From NCBI GenBank assembly GCA_023404675.1, contig JAEYAW010000018.1:140468-204467 (forward strand): a stretch of 64,000 nt of DNA. Direction: 5' to 3'. The position numbers and the translations under genes are program-made. Shown piece by piece: positions 36,212 through 47,729 of this stretch. The notes under the pieces are model-generated. The model was not told the DNA's origin, searched no databases, and saw only the letters and a program-made list of their open reading frames with translations. Source of the DNA: Pseudomonadota bacterium (GTDB taxonomy: Bacteria > Pseudomonadota > Alphaproteobacteria > Rhizobiales > Xanthobacteraceae). Each line of letters starts with the position of its first letter. Within the stretch, counting starts at the first letter, position 1.

Positions 36212-36813
36212 TCCATCCGCGCGCAGACCCCGCGGGTCAGGATCAGCGTCAGTTCGCGCGCCGTCTGGTCGGCATCCAGTGCACTGCGGCCATGGATGTG
36301 CCGCCACGCGGCGTGCTCGATCGCGCCGAACAGCACGTCCCGAAACAGGCGCGGATCGAGCCCTTCCCGCACCTCGCCGGTCTCGACCGCCTCCCGCACG
36401 ACCCGCACCAGCACCGACGTATAGCGCCGGTTCAGATCGTGGATGGCGGAGCCCGCGTAATCGTCGGCCGTCCGCACCTCGGAAATGAACAGGCGGCACA
36501 GGTCGGCGTCCGCCACGAAGGTTTCGAGATGCCGGTGAATCAGCGTGCCGAGCCGGTCGCAAAACGAGGCCTGCGCGAAAACCCGCGTTTCAAGATCGAC
36601 CAGGATGCGTTGATAGAAGCGCTCCAGCACGCCATGCAGCAATTCACGCTTGTTGCGAAAATAGCGATAGACAAGACCATCCGAAATCCCCGCGCGCCGC
36701 GCGATGTCGGAAATCGACGCACGCTCGAAGCCATGTTCGGCGAACACGCGCCCGGCGGCCTCTACGATGGCGTCGGCTCGATCCTGCAATCGCTCCGGGC
36801 TGACCGCTGGCAC
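36208..36813 (-). CDS. TetR family transcriptional regulator
   Basis: 201 residues. The N-terminal HTH is clear (AIVEAAGRVFAEHGFERASISDIARRAGISDGLVYRYFRNKRELL); the C-terminal ligand domain includes GAIEHAAWRHIHGR. This resembles FadR/PsrA-type TetR proteins that sense acyl-CoA, which would suit the acyl-CoA ligase gene divergent from it 112 bp away, but that is inference. GTG 36813 has GGAGGGG upstream. Confidence 0.88.
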   Translation of the reverse strand: MPAVSPERLQDRADAIVEAAGRVFAEHGFERASISDIARRAGISDGLVYRYFRNKRELLHGVLERFYQRILVDLETRVFAQASFCDRLGTLIHRHLETFVADADLCRLFISEVRTADDYAGSAIHDLNRRYTSVLVRVVREAVETGEVREGLDPRLFRDVLFGAIEHAAWRHIHGRSALDADQTARELTLILTRGVCARMD

Positions 36814-36924
36814 GCCCCCTCCTTGTCCTGCTGATCGGGATCAGTATGATCACGAAAGTGAACGCCGTTCAATATGTCGGTCAATCGACAACAGCGGCCG
36901 CGGAGGATACGACGGGAGGACGCG

Positions 36925-38562
36925 ATGATCGTCATAGACGAGACCACGACCATTGGCGACGCGTTCGCGCGCGCGGCCGCCGCCTATGCCGACCGGCCGT
37001 TTCTCGCCGTACCGTCGGGCGCGCATCGACCCTATCATCAGGCAGGCTACGCGATCAGTTTCGCGCAAGCTTCGCGCGAGGTCGGGCGCATCGCAGCAAT
37101 CTATCGCGCGCAAGGCTACGGCCACGGCCATCGCGTCGCCATGCTGCTCGACAACCGGCCCGAACATCTGCTGCACAAGCTGGCCTTCAACGCGCTCGGC
37201 ATATCCTGCGTGCCGGTCAATCCGGATTATCGCCCGGGCGAGATCGCCTATCTGCTGGATCACAGCGAGGCCGACATTGCTCTGGTCGCGCCCGAGCGGC
37301 GTGAGCAGATGATCGCGGGAATGAATGCGGGAACACACAGCGCGCCTGTCGTCATGTTCGACGATCCGTCCATGCTGCCGCCCGCCGCGCGCCCGGCGCG
37401 AGCCGATCCGGTGACGTCGGCAAGCGAGGCCAGCATCCTCTACACGTCCGGCACCACCGGACGGCCGAAGGGCTGCATCCTCTCGCACAACTACGAACTG
37501 GAGTCGGGCGACTGGTATGCCCGGCTCGGCCACATGGCGACCTTCCGCGACGAGGGGGAACGCCTCTACAATCCGCTGCCACTCTACCACGTCAACGCGT
37601 CGATCCTGTCGTTCTTCTGCGTGATGCTGACGGGAAGCTGCCAGATCCAGCCCGACCGCTTCGCGCCGACCCGCTGGTGGCGCGAGGTCAGCGAGACACG
37701 CGCGAGCATCGTGCATTATCTTGGCATCATCGTGCCGCTGCTGCTCAATCAGGACGACAGCGCGGATGAGCACCGCCATCAGGTTCGTTTCGCCATCGGT
37801 GCCGGTGTCGAGCCTCAGTTGCATGCCGCATTCGAGCAGCGCTTCGGCTTTCCGCTGATCGAGATCTGGGGCATGACGGAGATGGTTCGTCTCCTGGCGG
37901 ACGTCGAGGCACCCCGTCAGATCGGCACGCGCGCCTTCGGGCGGCCGCGGCCCGGCATCGAGGTGCGGGTGGTGGATGACAACGACGTTCCCGTTCCGGC
38001 CCGTCAGCCGGGCGAGATGACCATGCGCTATTCCGAAGCGACGCCGCGCCGCGCCTTCTTCTCCGGCTATCTGAAGGACGACGAAGCCACTGCGCAGGCC
38101 TGGCGCGGCGGCTGGTTTCACACCGGCGACACCGTGCGGCAGGATACCGACGGCATGCTGCATTTCGTCGATCGAAAGAAGAACATCATCCGCCGCTCCG
38201 GCGAAAACATCGCGGCGGCCGAGGTGGAAGCCGTGCTGCAGGCGCACGATCTGGTCCGCCAGGTCGCGGTGCTGGCGGTTGCCGATCCGATCCGCGAAGA
38301 AGAAGTGTTCGCCTGTGTCGTCCTCGCCGAGGGCGCGAGCGCACAGGCCGCGGCCGATGCGCTGTTCGCGCACTGCCACCGCGCGCTGGCCTATTTCAAG
38401 ACGCCCGGCTGGCTGTATTTCGTCGAGAGCCTGCCCACCACCGGCACGCAGAAAATCCAGAAGCATCAGATTTTCGCGAAAGGTGTCGATCCGACAACAC
38501 TGCCGGGCGTGGTCGATTTGCGGCACCGCAAAAAGCGCGACACCGGTGCGGCTGCCGGCTGA
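36925..38562 (+). CDS. AMP-forming acyl-CoA ligase (CaiC/FadD-like)
   Basis: 545 residues of the ANL adenylate-forming superfamily. The P-loop ILYTSGTTGRPKGCILSH, WGMTE (A5) and the hinge/lysine region ending GTQKIQKHQIF (A10 Lys) are intact, so it should be active. The overall look is like the crotonobetaine/carnitine-CoA ligase group, but the acid is unknown. ATG 36925 has GGGAGGA five bases upstream. Divergent from the TetR gene, which may repress it. Confidence 0.87.
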   Translation: MIVIDETTTIGDAFARAAAAYADRPFLAVPSGAHRPYHQAGYAISFAQASREVGRIAAIYRAQGYGHGHRVAMLLDNRPEHLLHKLAFNALGISCVPVNPDYRPGEIAYLLDHSEADIALVAPERREQMIAGMNAGTHSAPVVMFDDPSMLPPAARPARADPVTSASEASILYTSGTTGRPKGCILSHNYELESGDWYARLGHMATFRDEGERLYNPLPLYHVNASILSFFCVMLTGSCQIQPDRFAPTRWWREVSETRASIVHYLGIIVPLLLNQDDSADEHRHQVRFAIGAGVEPQLHAAFEQRFGFPLIEIWGMTEMVRLLADVEAPRQIGTRAFGRPRPGIEVRVVDDNDVPVPARQPGEMTMRYSEATPRRAFFSGYLKDDEATAQAWRGGWFHTGDTVRQDTDGMLHFVDRKKNIIRRSGENIAAAEVEAVLQAHDLVRQVAVLAVADPIREEEVFACVVLAEGASAQAAADALFAHCHRALAYFKTPGWLYFVESLPTTGTQKIQKHQIFAKGVDPTTLPGVVDLRHRKKRDTGAAAG

Positions 38563-38678
38563 CGACCATCGAAGCGCGACAACAACGCGGCATCGGCACG
38601 CTTGCGGGGTGCGTGGCGCCATACTACCAAAGCGGCAAGACCGGCGAGAACGTCGGCTTAAAAATCGAGGAGGAAACG

Positions 38679-40229
38679 ATGTACCCTGGCAGTCAGGCGC
38701 AGACCCGGCCGGACCAGAAGGCCGTGATCATGGCCGGTTCCGGCGCAAGCCTTACCTATGCGGAGCTGGACGCCCGCTCCAACAGGCTTGCACACTTCCT
38801 GCGCAGCCAAGGCCTGAACAGGCACGACCATTATTCGATCTTCATGGAAAACAATCTCCATTATGTCGAATGCTGCGCTGCGGGCGAGCGCGCAGGTCTG
38901 TACTACACCTGCATCAATTCGTTTCTGACCGCCGACGAACTTGCCTACATCGTCAACAACAGCGAGTCGAAGATCCTCATCACATCGCGGGAGAAACTCG
39001 ACGTCGCGCGCGAAGCCCTGAAGCAGTGTCCGAAGGTGAGCCTCTGCATCGTGGTCGATGGCGCCGGCGACGGCGACAAGATTTTGAACCTCGACGAAGC
39101 GACCGCCCCCTTCCCCACGACACCGATTGCCGACGAGCGCATCGGATCGGCGATGCTGTATTCGTCCGGCACCACCGGCCGACCGAAAGGTATCGTCCGT
39201 CCGCTGCTGGACCAGCCGCCCTCGCAGCCCGGACCGCTGTTCGATTTTCTCAACAAGCTCTGGCGCTACCGCGACGGCCTCGTCTATCTCTCCCCCGCAC
39301 CGCTCTATCACTCCGCGCCTCAGGCGGCGGTTGGCCTCGCCATCCGCAACGGCGGCACCGTGATCGTGATGGAGAAGTTCGATCCCGAACAATATCTCCG
39401 GCTCGTCGAAAAATACCGGCCGACCCACAGCCAGCTCGTGCCCACCATGTTCTCGCGGATGCTGAAGCTGCCCGAGGATGTGCGAAACAAATACGACGTC
39501 TCCTCGCTCGAAGTGATCATCCACGCCGCCGCGCCCTGCCCCGTCCAGGTCAAGGAGCAGATGATCGCGTGGTGGGGGCCGATCATCCACGAATATTACG
39601 GCGCGACGGAAGGTCTCGGCTTCTGCGCCTGCGACAGCGAGCAGTGGCTGGCGCACAAGGGAACGGTCGGCAAGATCATGCTGGGCGAATTGCACGTGCT
39701 CGACGAAAATATGCAGCCGGCTCCGAAGGGAACGCCCGGAACGCTGTGGTTCAAGACGGCAACGGAGTTCGCCTATTTCAACGATGCCGAGAAGACCCGC
39801 GAGAACCGCTCGCCGGACGGCACCATGAGCACGGTGGGTGACGTCGGGTATGTCGACGACGACGGCTTCCTGTATCTGACGGATCGCTCGACCTTCATGA
39901 TCATCTCCGGCGGCGTGAACATCTACCCGCAGGAATGCGAGAACCTGCTCATCACGCACCCGAAGGTCGCGGACGCTGCCGTATTCGGCGTACCGAACGA
40001 GGATCTCGGCGAGGAGGTGAAGGCCGTCATTCAGCCGATGCCGGACGTCGAACCGAACGAGATTCTGGCGACCGAATTGATCGCGTTCTGCAGCGAGCAT
40101 CTGTCGCGCCAGAAGATTCCGCGCTCGGTGGACTTCGAGGCCGAGCTGCCACGCCTGCCGACTGGCAAGCTTTACAAGCGCCTGCTGCGCGACCGTTACT
40201 GGGGCAACAGCAAGAGCCGGATCGTTTAG
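38679..40229 (+). CDS. AMP-forming acyl-CoA synthetase
   Basis: 516 residues of the ANL superfamily, distinct from the neighbour. Key motifs are MLYSSGTTGRPKGIVRPL, YGATEG (A5), DRSTFMIISGGVNIYPQE (A8) and LPTGKLYKRLLR (A10 Lys). A strong GAGGAGGA precedes ATG 38679. It follows the first ligase by 116 bp and is likely co-transcribed. It presumably activates a fatty or aromatic acid for the beta-oxidation enzymes across the terminator. Confidence 0.88.
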   Translation: MYPGSQAQTRPDQKAVIMAGSGASLTYAELDARSNRLAHFLRSQGLNRHDHYSIFMENNLHYVECCAAGERAGLYYTCINSFLTADELAYIVNNSESKILITSREKLDVAREALKQCPKVSLCIVVDGAGDGDKILNLDEATAPFPTTPIADERIGSAMLYSSGTTGRPKGIVRPLLDQPPSQPGPLFDFLNKLWRYRDGLVYLSPAPLYHSAPQAAVGLAIRNGGTVIVMEKFDPEQYLRLVEKYRPTHSQLVPTMFSRMLKLPEDVRNKYDVSSLEVIIHAAAPCPVQVKEQMIAWWGPIIHEYYGATEGLGFCACDSEQWLAHKGTVGKIMLGELHVLDENMQPAPKGTPGTLWFKTATEFAYFNDAEKTRENRSPDGTMSTVGDVGYVDDDGFLYLTDRSTFMIISGGVNIYPQECENLLITHPKVADAAVFGVPNEDLGEEVKAVIQPMPDVEPNEILATELIAFCSEHLSRQKIPRSVDFEAELPRLPTGKLYKRLLRDRYWGNSKSRIV

Positions 40230-40323
40230 AGCACTATCCCGAAAGTGAGGTTCTTTTTTCGAAATAGCCGGGGCCAAATTCGGCGAAGCTGGATGTGACC
40301 CCGGCGAGCCGCTCAAATGCAAA

Positions 40324-40357
40324 AAAGCCCGCGACGCCGGATGGCGCCGCGGGCTTT
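40324..40357 (-). terminator. Rho-independent terminator for the acyl-CoA dehydrogenase operon
   Basis: A 15-base-pair stem with one mismatch (AAAGCCCGCG...CGCGGGCTTT, loop GGAT). On the minus strand it runs straight into TTTTTT, a textbook terminator 22 bp after the dehydrogenase stop. It may also end the convergent synthetase transcript. Confidence 0.85.
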
Positions 40358-40379
40358 CTATGGGACGAACTGAATCCGG

Positions 40380-41504
40380 TCAACCGAAGCTGCGCGCGAT
40401 CAGCATTTTCTGCACCTCGGAGGTCCCCTCGTAGATCTGGCAGACGCGGGCGTCGCGATAGATCCGCTCGACCGGAAAATCCGACAGATACCCGTAGCCG
40501 CCGAAAATCTGCAGCGCGCCGGAGATGATTTCCTCCGCCGCTTCCGAGGCAAACAGTTTTGCCATCGCGGCTTCCGTCAAGCAGGGGACGCCTGCGCTCT
40601 TCATGCGCGCCGCGTTGAGCACGAGTTGCCGCGCGGCTTCCAGCTTGGTCCGCAGCTCGGCCAGCTTGAACGCGATCGCCTGATGCTGAACGATCGGCTT
40701 GCCGAACGTCGTGCGCTCCTTCGCGTAAACGATGGCGTGATCGAGCGCCGCCTGCGCCATGCCGACCGACTGCGAGGCGATGCCGATGCGGCCCGTCTCC
40801 AGACTGGACAGCGCGATGCGATAGCCCTCGCTCTCCTTGCCGATTCGGAACTCCTCCGGCACCTCCATGTCCTCGAAGCGGAGCGAGCAGGTATCCGAGC
40901 AGCGCTGGCCAAGCTTCTCCTCAACCTTGGCGACAACATAGCCCGGCGTCGAGGTCGGCAGCAGGAATGCGGTGATACCGTCACCTTCCGCACCTTCCAG
41001 CCGCGCGAACACGAAGATCCAGCCGCCGATCTTGCCCGAGGTGATGAACTCCTTGCCGCCGTTGATGATGTAGCGATCACCCTTGCGCACCGCCTTGGTG
41101 CGGAGCGATCGCGCATCCGATCCGGCCTGCGACTCGGTCAGCGCGAACGCGCCGATGAACTCGCCGCGCGCGGCCGGAACAAGGACACGCTGCTTTTGAT
41201 CTTCCGTGCCGAAACGCTGCAGGATCGCATTGAACGGCGCGTTGTGCACGCTCATCACCGTGGAGATCGCGCCATCTCCGCTGGCGATCTCCATCAGCGC
41301 CAGCGCATAAGACACATAATCCGCGCCAACGCCGGAATACTCCTCGGGCACCGTCATGCCCATGAAGCCAAGGTCGGCGAGCCCCTTCAGCGCCTCTGGT
41401 TCAATCGCTTTCTCGCGGTCACGCCGCGCGGCGCCCGGCGCCAGCACGTCGCGAGAAAATGCGCGCGCGGTTTCGGCGATCTGCTGCTGTTCGTCGGTCA
41501 TCAT
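40380..41504 (-). CDS. Acyl-CoA dehydrogenase
   Basis: About 374 residues, three-domain flavoprotein of beta-oxidation. It has FALTESQAGSDA (FAD/acyl-CoA contact), FGGYGY and the catalytic-base segment RDARVCQIYEGTSEVQ with its Glu, as in short/medium-chain dehydrogenases. It introduces the alpha-beta double bond and passes electrons to ETF. ATG 41504 has GGGGAG ten bases upstream; GTG 41513, overlapping the crotonase stop as GTGA, is an alternative. Confidence 0.92.
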   Translation of the reverse strand: MMTDEQQQIAETARAFSRDVLAPGAARRDREKAIEPEALKGLADLGFMGMTVPEEYSGVGADYVSYALALMEIASGDGAISTVMSVHNAPFNAILQRFGTEDQKQRVLVPAARGEFIGAFALTESQAGSDARSLRTKAVRKGDRYIINGGKEFITSGKIGGWIFVFARLEGAEGDGITAFLLPTSTPGYVVAKVEEKLGQRCSDTCSLRFEDMEVPEEFRIGKESEGYRIALSSLETGRIGIASQSVGMAQAALDHAIVYAKERTTFGKPIVQHQAIAFKLAELRTKLEAARQLVLNAARMKSAGVPCLTEAAMAKLFASEAAEEIISGALQIFGGYGYLSDFPVERIYRDARVCQIYEGTSEVQKMLIARSFG

Positions 41505-41509
41505 CGGTG

Positions 41510-42310
41510 TCACGCTCCCCGGAAGCTGGCGGCGCGGCGTTCGACAAAGCTCGCGACCCCCTCCTTCGCATCCTCGGTTGTCAGAAGTTTCTGGTTGATG
41601 AGGCCGAATTCGGCGATAGCCGCGTCCGGCCCCTCGTGGAGCGCCTTGCGCGCGTTGGTGATGGTCGCGCTGACCGCCAGCGGCGCCTGCACGGCAATCC
41701 GTTCCGCGATCTCAAGGGCGCGCACGAGCTGTTGCCCGACCGGAACCACCTCCTGCACGAGGCCGAGCCGAAGCGCCGTCGGCGCGTCGAAATCGTCCCC
41801 GGTCAGAAGATACAACATGGCGTTTCCATAGCCCGCCCGCTCGACGATACGCACCGTCGCGCCGTGGTTCGCCATCACGCCACGCTTCACCTCGAGCTGC
41901 GAGAAACGGGTGTTGTCGGCGGCCACCACGATGTCGGCGGCAAGCATGAGTTCGATGCCGGCGGTGAAGCAGATGCCCTGCACGGCAGCGACGACCGGCT
42001 TGGTCCGCAGCGGCGGGCGCAGGTTGAACGGATCGACACAGCCTTCCGGCGCAAGATGACGTCCAGCCTCCAGCCATGACGCGAGCTGATCGAGTTGCAA
42101 CCCGGCGGTGAAGTGATCGCCGAAAGCATGCAGCACGGCAACGCGGGCGTCGCGATCCGCTTCGAACCTGTCGAAGGCATGGCCCAGTTCGATGATCATC
42201 TTTTCGCCCAAGCCGTTGCGCTTGGCAGGCCGATCAATGCCGATCAGAAAAATATGGCCGCGCCGTTCACAAACGATCGTGCCGTCCGGGGAGTTTTGCT
42301 CCGCACCCAT
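41510..42310 (-). CDS. Enoyl-CoA hydratase/isomerase (crotonase) family protein
   Basis: 266 residues of crotonase fold. The oxyanion-hole segments HFTAGLQLDQL and GICFTAGIELMLAADIVVAA are present, followed by FSQLEVKRGVM, where the first catalytic Glu would lie. The second Glu position is occupied by an Asn-His pair (MANHGATVRI), so activity could differ from a standard hydratase. It is the first gene of a two-gene operon with acyl-CoA dehydrogenase. Confidence 0.87.
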   Translation of the reverse strand: MGAEQNSPDGTIVCERRGHIFLIGIDRPAKRNGLGEKMIIELGHAFDRFEADRDARVAVLHAFGDHFTAGLQLDQLASWLEAGRHLAPEGCVDPFNLRPPLRTKPVVAAVQGICFTAGIELMLAADIVVAADNTRFSQLEVKRGVMANHGATVRIVERAGYGNAMLYLLTGDDFDAPTALRLGLVQEVVPVGQQLVRALEIAERIAVQAPLAVSATITNARKALHEGPDAAIAEFGLINQKLLTTEDAKEGVASFVERRAASFRGA

Positions 42311-42857
42311 CTGCCACTCTTATGGTCTGCCCGTTCCGGGCCCCGTTTCATCCCGGCAGGGGCTTTGCCCCCGGTCCGCGGGGCTGTCAACCCCAGACGC
42401 GAGCCGATCCCGCCGGCGCCTGGATCGCGACAGAGGCAACGTCCGGCGGATCGCACGACGCACGACTTCCGCGCCCTGGGCCGAGAACGCGATCAGTCGC
42501 GCTGCAACACGTTTCGCGAGAGCATGGCGTTGGCCCCGTTGGCCCAAATGCTCCTGCACGACCGGCCGCGTTTTCTCTCGCGCAATCTCACACTCGGCTA
42601 CCGCCTTCCGATTTTACCACTCGCTGCGTCCCGGCCGACACATGCACTTTGCATCGACAGCTCTCTCTGTTTTGCAAGGACGATACGATGTTCAGGCTTT
42701 GCTCAATGCTCTTTGCTCTTTGGTTGAGCTATCGCGTCCGAATGATGCGTATCAAATCATCACTGTATGAAATTTCATGCGTCGGCGATTGAGCCACGTC
42801 GCGAGTCGTGGTCTTCTTCCCCCAGTCGAAACATCATCCTCCGTCGGAACTCTCCTC
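42311..42857. other. Long gene-free spacer between crotonase and SDR
   Basis: 547 bp between divergent starts. No frame here has a recognisable domain. The right half is visibly richer in A and T than its surroundings and holds the FixK-like box at 42742 and a perfect 12-bp palindrome ATGAAATTTCAT at 42767-42778. Confidence 0.55.
42742..42755 (+). promoter_or_regulatory. FNR/FixK-like box upstream of the SDR gene
   Basis: ATGAT-GCGT-ATCAA, nine of ten consensus bases and the same variant as the box at cyd. Its centre is 109 bp before the SDR start, leaving room for a class II promoter and a leader of about 65 bases. Confidence 0.5.
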
Positions 42858-43637
42858 ATGGATCTTTATCTTCGCGGCAGGACCGTGCTCATCACCGGTG
42901 CCTCCAAGGGTATTGGCGCGGCGGCCGCCGAGGCCTTCGCCGAGGAAGGCTGCCACCTGCATCTCGCGGCTCGCTCGGTCGACGCGCTCGAAGCGTTGGC
43001 TGATCGCCTGCGCACGCTTCATCGCGTTGAGGTGACCATTCACCCGGTCGATTTGCGCAACGGCGACGATCTCAAGCGACTGGCAGACGAGTCGTCGGGC
43101 GTTGACATCCTCGTGAACAATGCCGGCGACATTCCCGGCGGCTCACTCGACAAGGTCGATGAGGAAACCTGGCGTCATGCGTGGGATCTGAAAGTGTTCG
43201 GATTCATTAATCTGACGCGCCTGATGTATGCGCGCATGAAGGCCCGGGGCGGCGGCGTGATCATCAATGACATCGGCTCGGCGGGCGAACGTTTTGATTA
43301 CAATTACATCACGGGCAGCAGCGGCAACGCGGCGCTGATGGCCTTCACCCGCGCGCTGGGCGGGCAAAGCCTGAGAGACCATATTCGCGTGGTCGGAATC
43401 AATCCTGGGCCGGTGCAGACCGATCGTGTCATCGGCGTCATGAAACGGCAGGCACTGGTGAAATTCGGCGATGAAAGCCGCTATGCCGAGATGGCGGCGA
43501 CCTACCCGCTCGGCCGCGCCGCCAAACCGCGCGAGATCGCGGACATGATGGCGTTTCTCGCCTCCGACCGTTCAGGCTACACCAGCGGCGTGATCGTCAC
43601 GATCGACGGCGGCATGTGCGCGAGCACTGGAACTTAG
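42858..43637 (+). CDS. Short-chain dehydrogenase/reductase with atypical active site
   Basis: 259 residues, Rossmann fold. The cofactor motif TGASKGIG and NNAG are classical. The active-site region reads NDIGSAGERFDYNYITGSSGN: S141 and Y150 are candidates, but the position four after the Tyr is S154, not Lys. The C-terminal GIVTIDGG-like end (GVIVTIDGGM) is normal. So it is either a subfamily with another proton relay or a non-canonical enzyme. ATG 42858 fits the family start. Confidence 0.85.
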   Translation: MDLYLRGRTVLITGASKGIGAAAAEAFAEEGCHLHLAARSVDALEALADRLRTLHRVEVTIHPVDLRNGDDLKRLADESSGVDILVNNAGDIPGGSLDKVDEETWRHAWDLKVFGFINLTRLMYARMKARGGGVIINDIGSAGERFDYNYITGSSGNAALMAFTRALGGQSLRDHIRVVGINPGPVQTDRVIGVMKRQALVKFGDESRYAEMAATYPLGRAAKPREIADMMAFLASDRSGYTSGVIVTIDGGMCASTGT

Positions 43638-43806
43638 AGACCGCACACCTCCTCGCGCACACCTGCGATCAGGAATAATTCGCATAAGCATTGACGAACG
43701 AATTTGCTCCGGAAAGCGGCGGTGACTTTCGTTGCCGGCTAAGGGCTGATAGAGAAAGCGCGCCTGCCTGCCGCAAACGGCGGCGCATCTCTTTCCGGAA
43801 TGACCA

Positions 43807-45186
43807 ATGTCCAATGCACTTGCCATGACGAAATCGCGCGTGGCCGCGATTTCCATCGTCGCCAGCGCGAGCATGGCAACACTGAAGCTTGTCATCGGGA
43901 TCGCCATCGGCAGTCTGGCGCTTATTTCCGATGCCCTTCACAGCACAGTCGACCTTGCCGCGACCGTGGTCACCTGGGTTGTCGTGCGCATCTCCGACAA
44001 ACCCGCCGATGACGAACATCACTACGGGCATGGCAAGCTGGAAAGTCTTTCCGCGCTCGGCGTGATCGCCATGCTTTACGTGTTGGCCGGGGGGATCGTC
44101 GTCGCCTCGGTGCAGCGCCTGCGCGCTGGCGAACACCCGGAAGCGGTATCCGCGATCCCGTTCGTTGTTCTCGTTCTGGACATGGCGGTCAACCTGTGGC
44201 GCGCGCGCGCGCTCCAGAAGACCGCGCGCGAAACCAAGAGCCAGGCACTGGCGGCTGACGCGCTGCACTTCATGTCCGACGTTCTGGGGTCCATCGCCGC
44301 GATTGCGGGTCTTGGCCTGGCCGCTCTGGGCTTCTGGTGGGGCGACGCCGCAGGCGCTATCGGCATCGCGGTCCTGATCTCGGCTCTCGGCGTTCGTCTC
44401 GGCCGGTCGACCATCGAAACGCTGCTCGATCAGGCTCCGGCCGGTGCTGCCGAAAAGGCCGCCATTGCCATCGGCGCGGTTCCCGGTGTGGTGGAGCTGG
44501 AGCGGCTCCGAGTCCGGATGGTGGGACCGACCCACTTCGTCGATGCGACGGTCAAGGTTCCGCGCACCTACCCGATCGGTCGCATCGACAGGATCAAGCA
44601 GCAGGCGCAGGCTGCTGTGTCGAATGTCCTTGGCGATGCGGACCTCACCTTCACCGCCATTCCGGTCGCACGCAGCAACGAGAGCGTGCGCGATCGCATC
44701 ATGGTCATCGCGCGCAATCAGGGCCTCGCGATCCACCATGTGACGGTGCACGATCTTGGCGAAAAACTGATCGCAGGTATCGATCTCGAAGTCGATGGCA
44801 ACATGCCGCTGGCGGCGGCCCATGACATCACCATGAGACTCGAAGCCGCGATCCACGACGAGTTCGGCGAGGACGTCGAGATCGACACGCATATCGAGCC
44901 GCTCGAGCCCGAGCTCCCGCAGGGCGCCGATGCAAGCCCAGAGCGCACCGCCGAGATCGCCGATGCGCTGGCCAAGATCGCCGCAGGCGAAAACGCCATC
45001 TTCGACGTGCACAATGTGCGTGTTCGCGAAACCGACGCCGGAGAAGTCGTCAATTTTCACTGCCGCGCGGCCCCCACGATGTCGGTGCTCGATGTGCACA
45101 ACCAGGTGGACGCGATCGAGCGCGCACTCCGCCGCGCCTACCCTGTCGTGAAGCGCGTCATCAGCCACGCCGAACCTCCGCATTGA
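43807..45186 (+). CDS. Cation diffusion facilitator metal exporter
   Basis: 459 residues. About six membrane helices come first, with the metal-site pairs H45/D49 in DALHSTVD (helix 2) and H154/D158 in DALHFMSD (helix 5), plus HHYGHGK. HxxxD in both helices is the zinc-type pattern in CDF proteins. The cytoplasmic part is unusually long, with what look like two consecutive dimerisation domains (VELERLRVRMVGPTHFVD; AIHHVTVHDLGEKLIAGIDLEV) and a third segment. It exports Zn2+ or a similar metal in exchange for protons. Confidence 0.88.
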   Translation: MSNALAMTKSRVAAISIVASASMATLKLVIGIAIGSLALISDALHSTVDLAATVVTWVVVRISDKPADDEHHYGHGKLESLSALGVIAMLYVLAGGIVVASVQRLRAGEHPEAVSAIPFVVLVLDMAVNLWRARALQKTARETKSQALAADALHFMSDVLGSIAAIAGLGLAALGFWWGDAAGAIGIAVLISALGVRLGRSTIETLLDQAPAGAAEKAAIAIGAVPGVVELERLRVRMVGPTHFVDATVKVPRTYPIGRIDRIKQQAQAAVSNVLGDADLTFTAIPVARSNESVRDRIMVIARNQGLAIHHVTVHDLGEKLIAGIDLEVDGNMPLAAAHDITMRLEAAIHDEFGEDVEIDTHIEPLEPELPQGADASPERTAEIADALAKIAAGENAIFDVHNVRVRETDAGEVVNFHCRAAPTMSVLDVHNQVDAIERALRRAYPVVKRVISHAEPPH

Positions 45187-45259
45187 GCGGGCGGCCCCGT
45201 TCACGGTTCGGACTCGCGTCAACGCCTGCATCAAACAGGTGGACAGAAATTTTTTCGCG

Positions 45260-45274
45260 TTAACGAATCGTTGA
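45260..45274 (+). promoter_or_regulatory. CtrA-like site before the PAS histidine kinase
   Basis: TTAA-N7-TTGA, one base off the CtrA consensus TTAA-N7-TTAA, about 104 bp before the kinase start. CtrA controls many cell-cycle kinases in alphaproteobacteria. The motif is short and could be chance. Confidence 0.3.
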
Positions 45275-45377
45275 CTCTCGACAACTCGGGCGAAGTGGAT
45301 TCAAATCGGATTGATTCGAGGCGGTGGCTCACATCGCTCTCCTGATCGGAACCACGACATCCTTGGGGGCAAGAGGC

Positions 45378-47696
<2,319 letters not shown>

Positions 47697-47729
47697 TATC
47701 CGGGCGTGAGGCGACGTAAGCGCCCTGAG

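Noticed and set aside
40229..40270. Possible remnant of the common Rhizobiales intergenic hairpin starting GAGCA-N-ATCC-GAAA
   Set aside because: Only the first half is recognisable and no complementary arm follows, so I could not support a repeat call.
42095..42792. Open frames in the crotonase-SDR spacer as small genes
   Set aside because: Three overlapping frames exist, but none has a plausible ribosome-binding site plus conserved-looking sequence, and composition is that of non-coding DNA.
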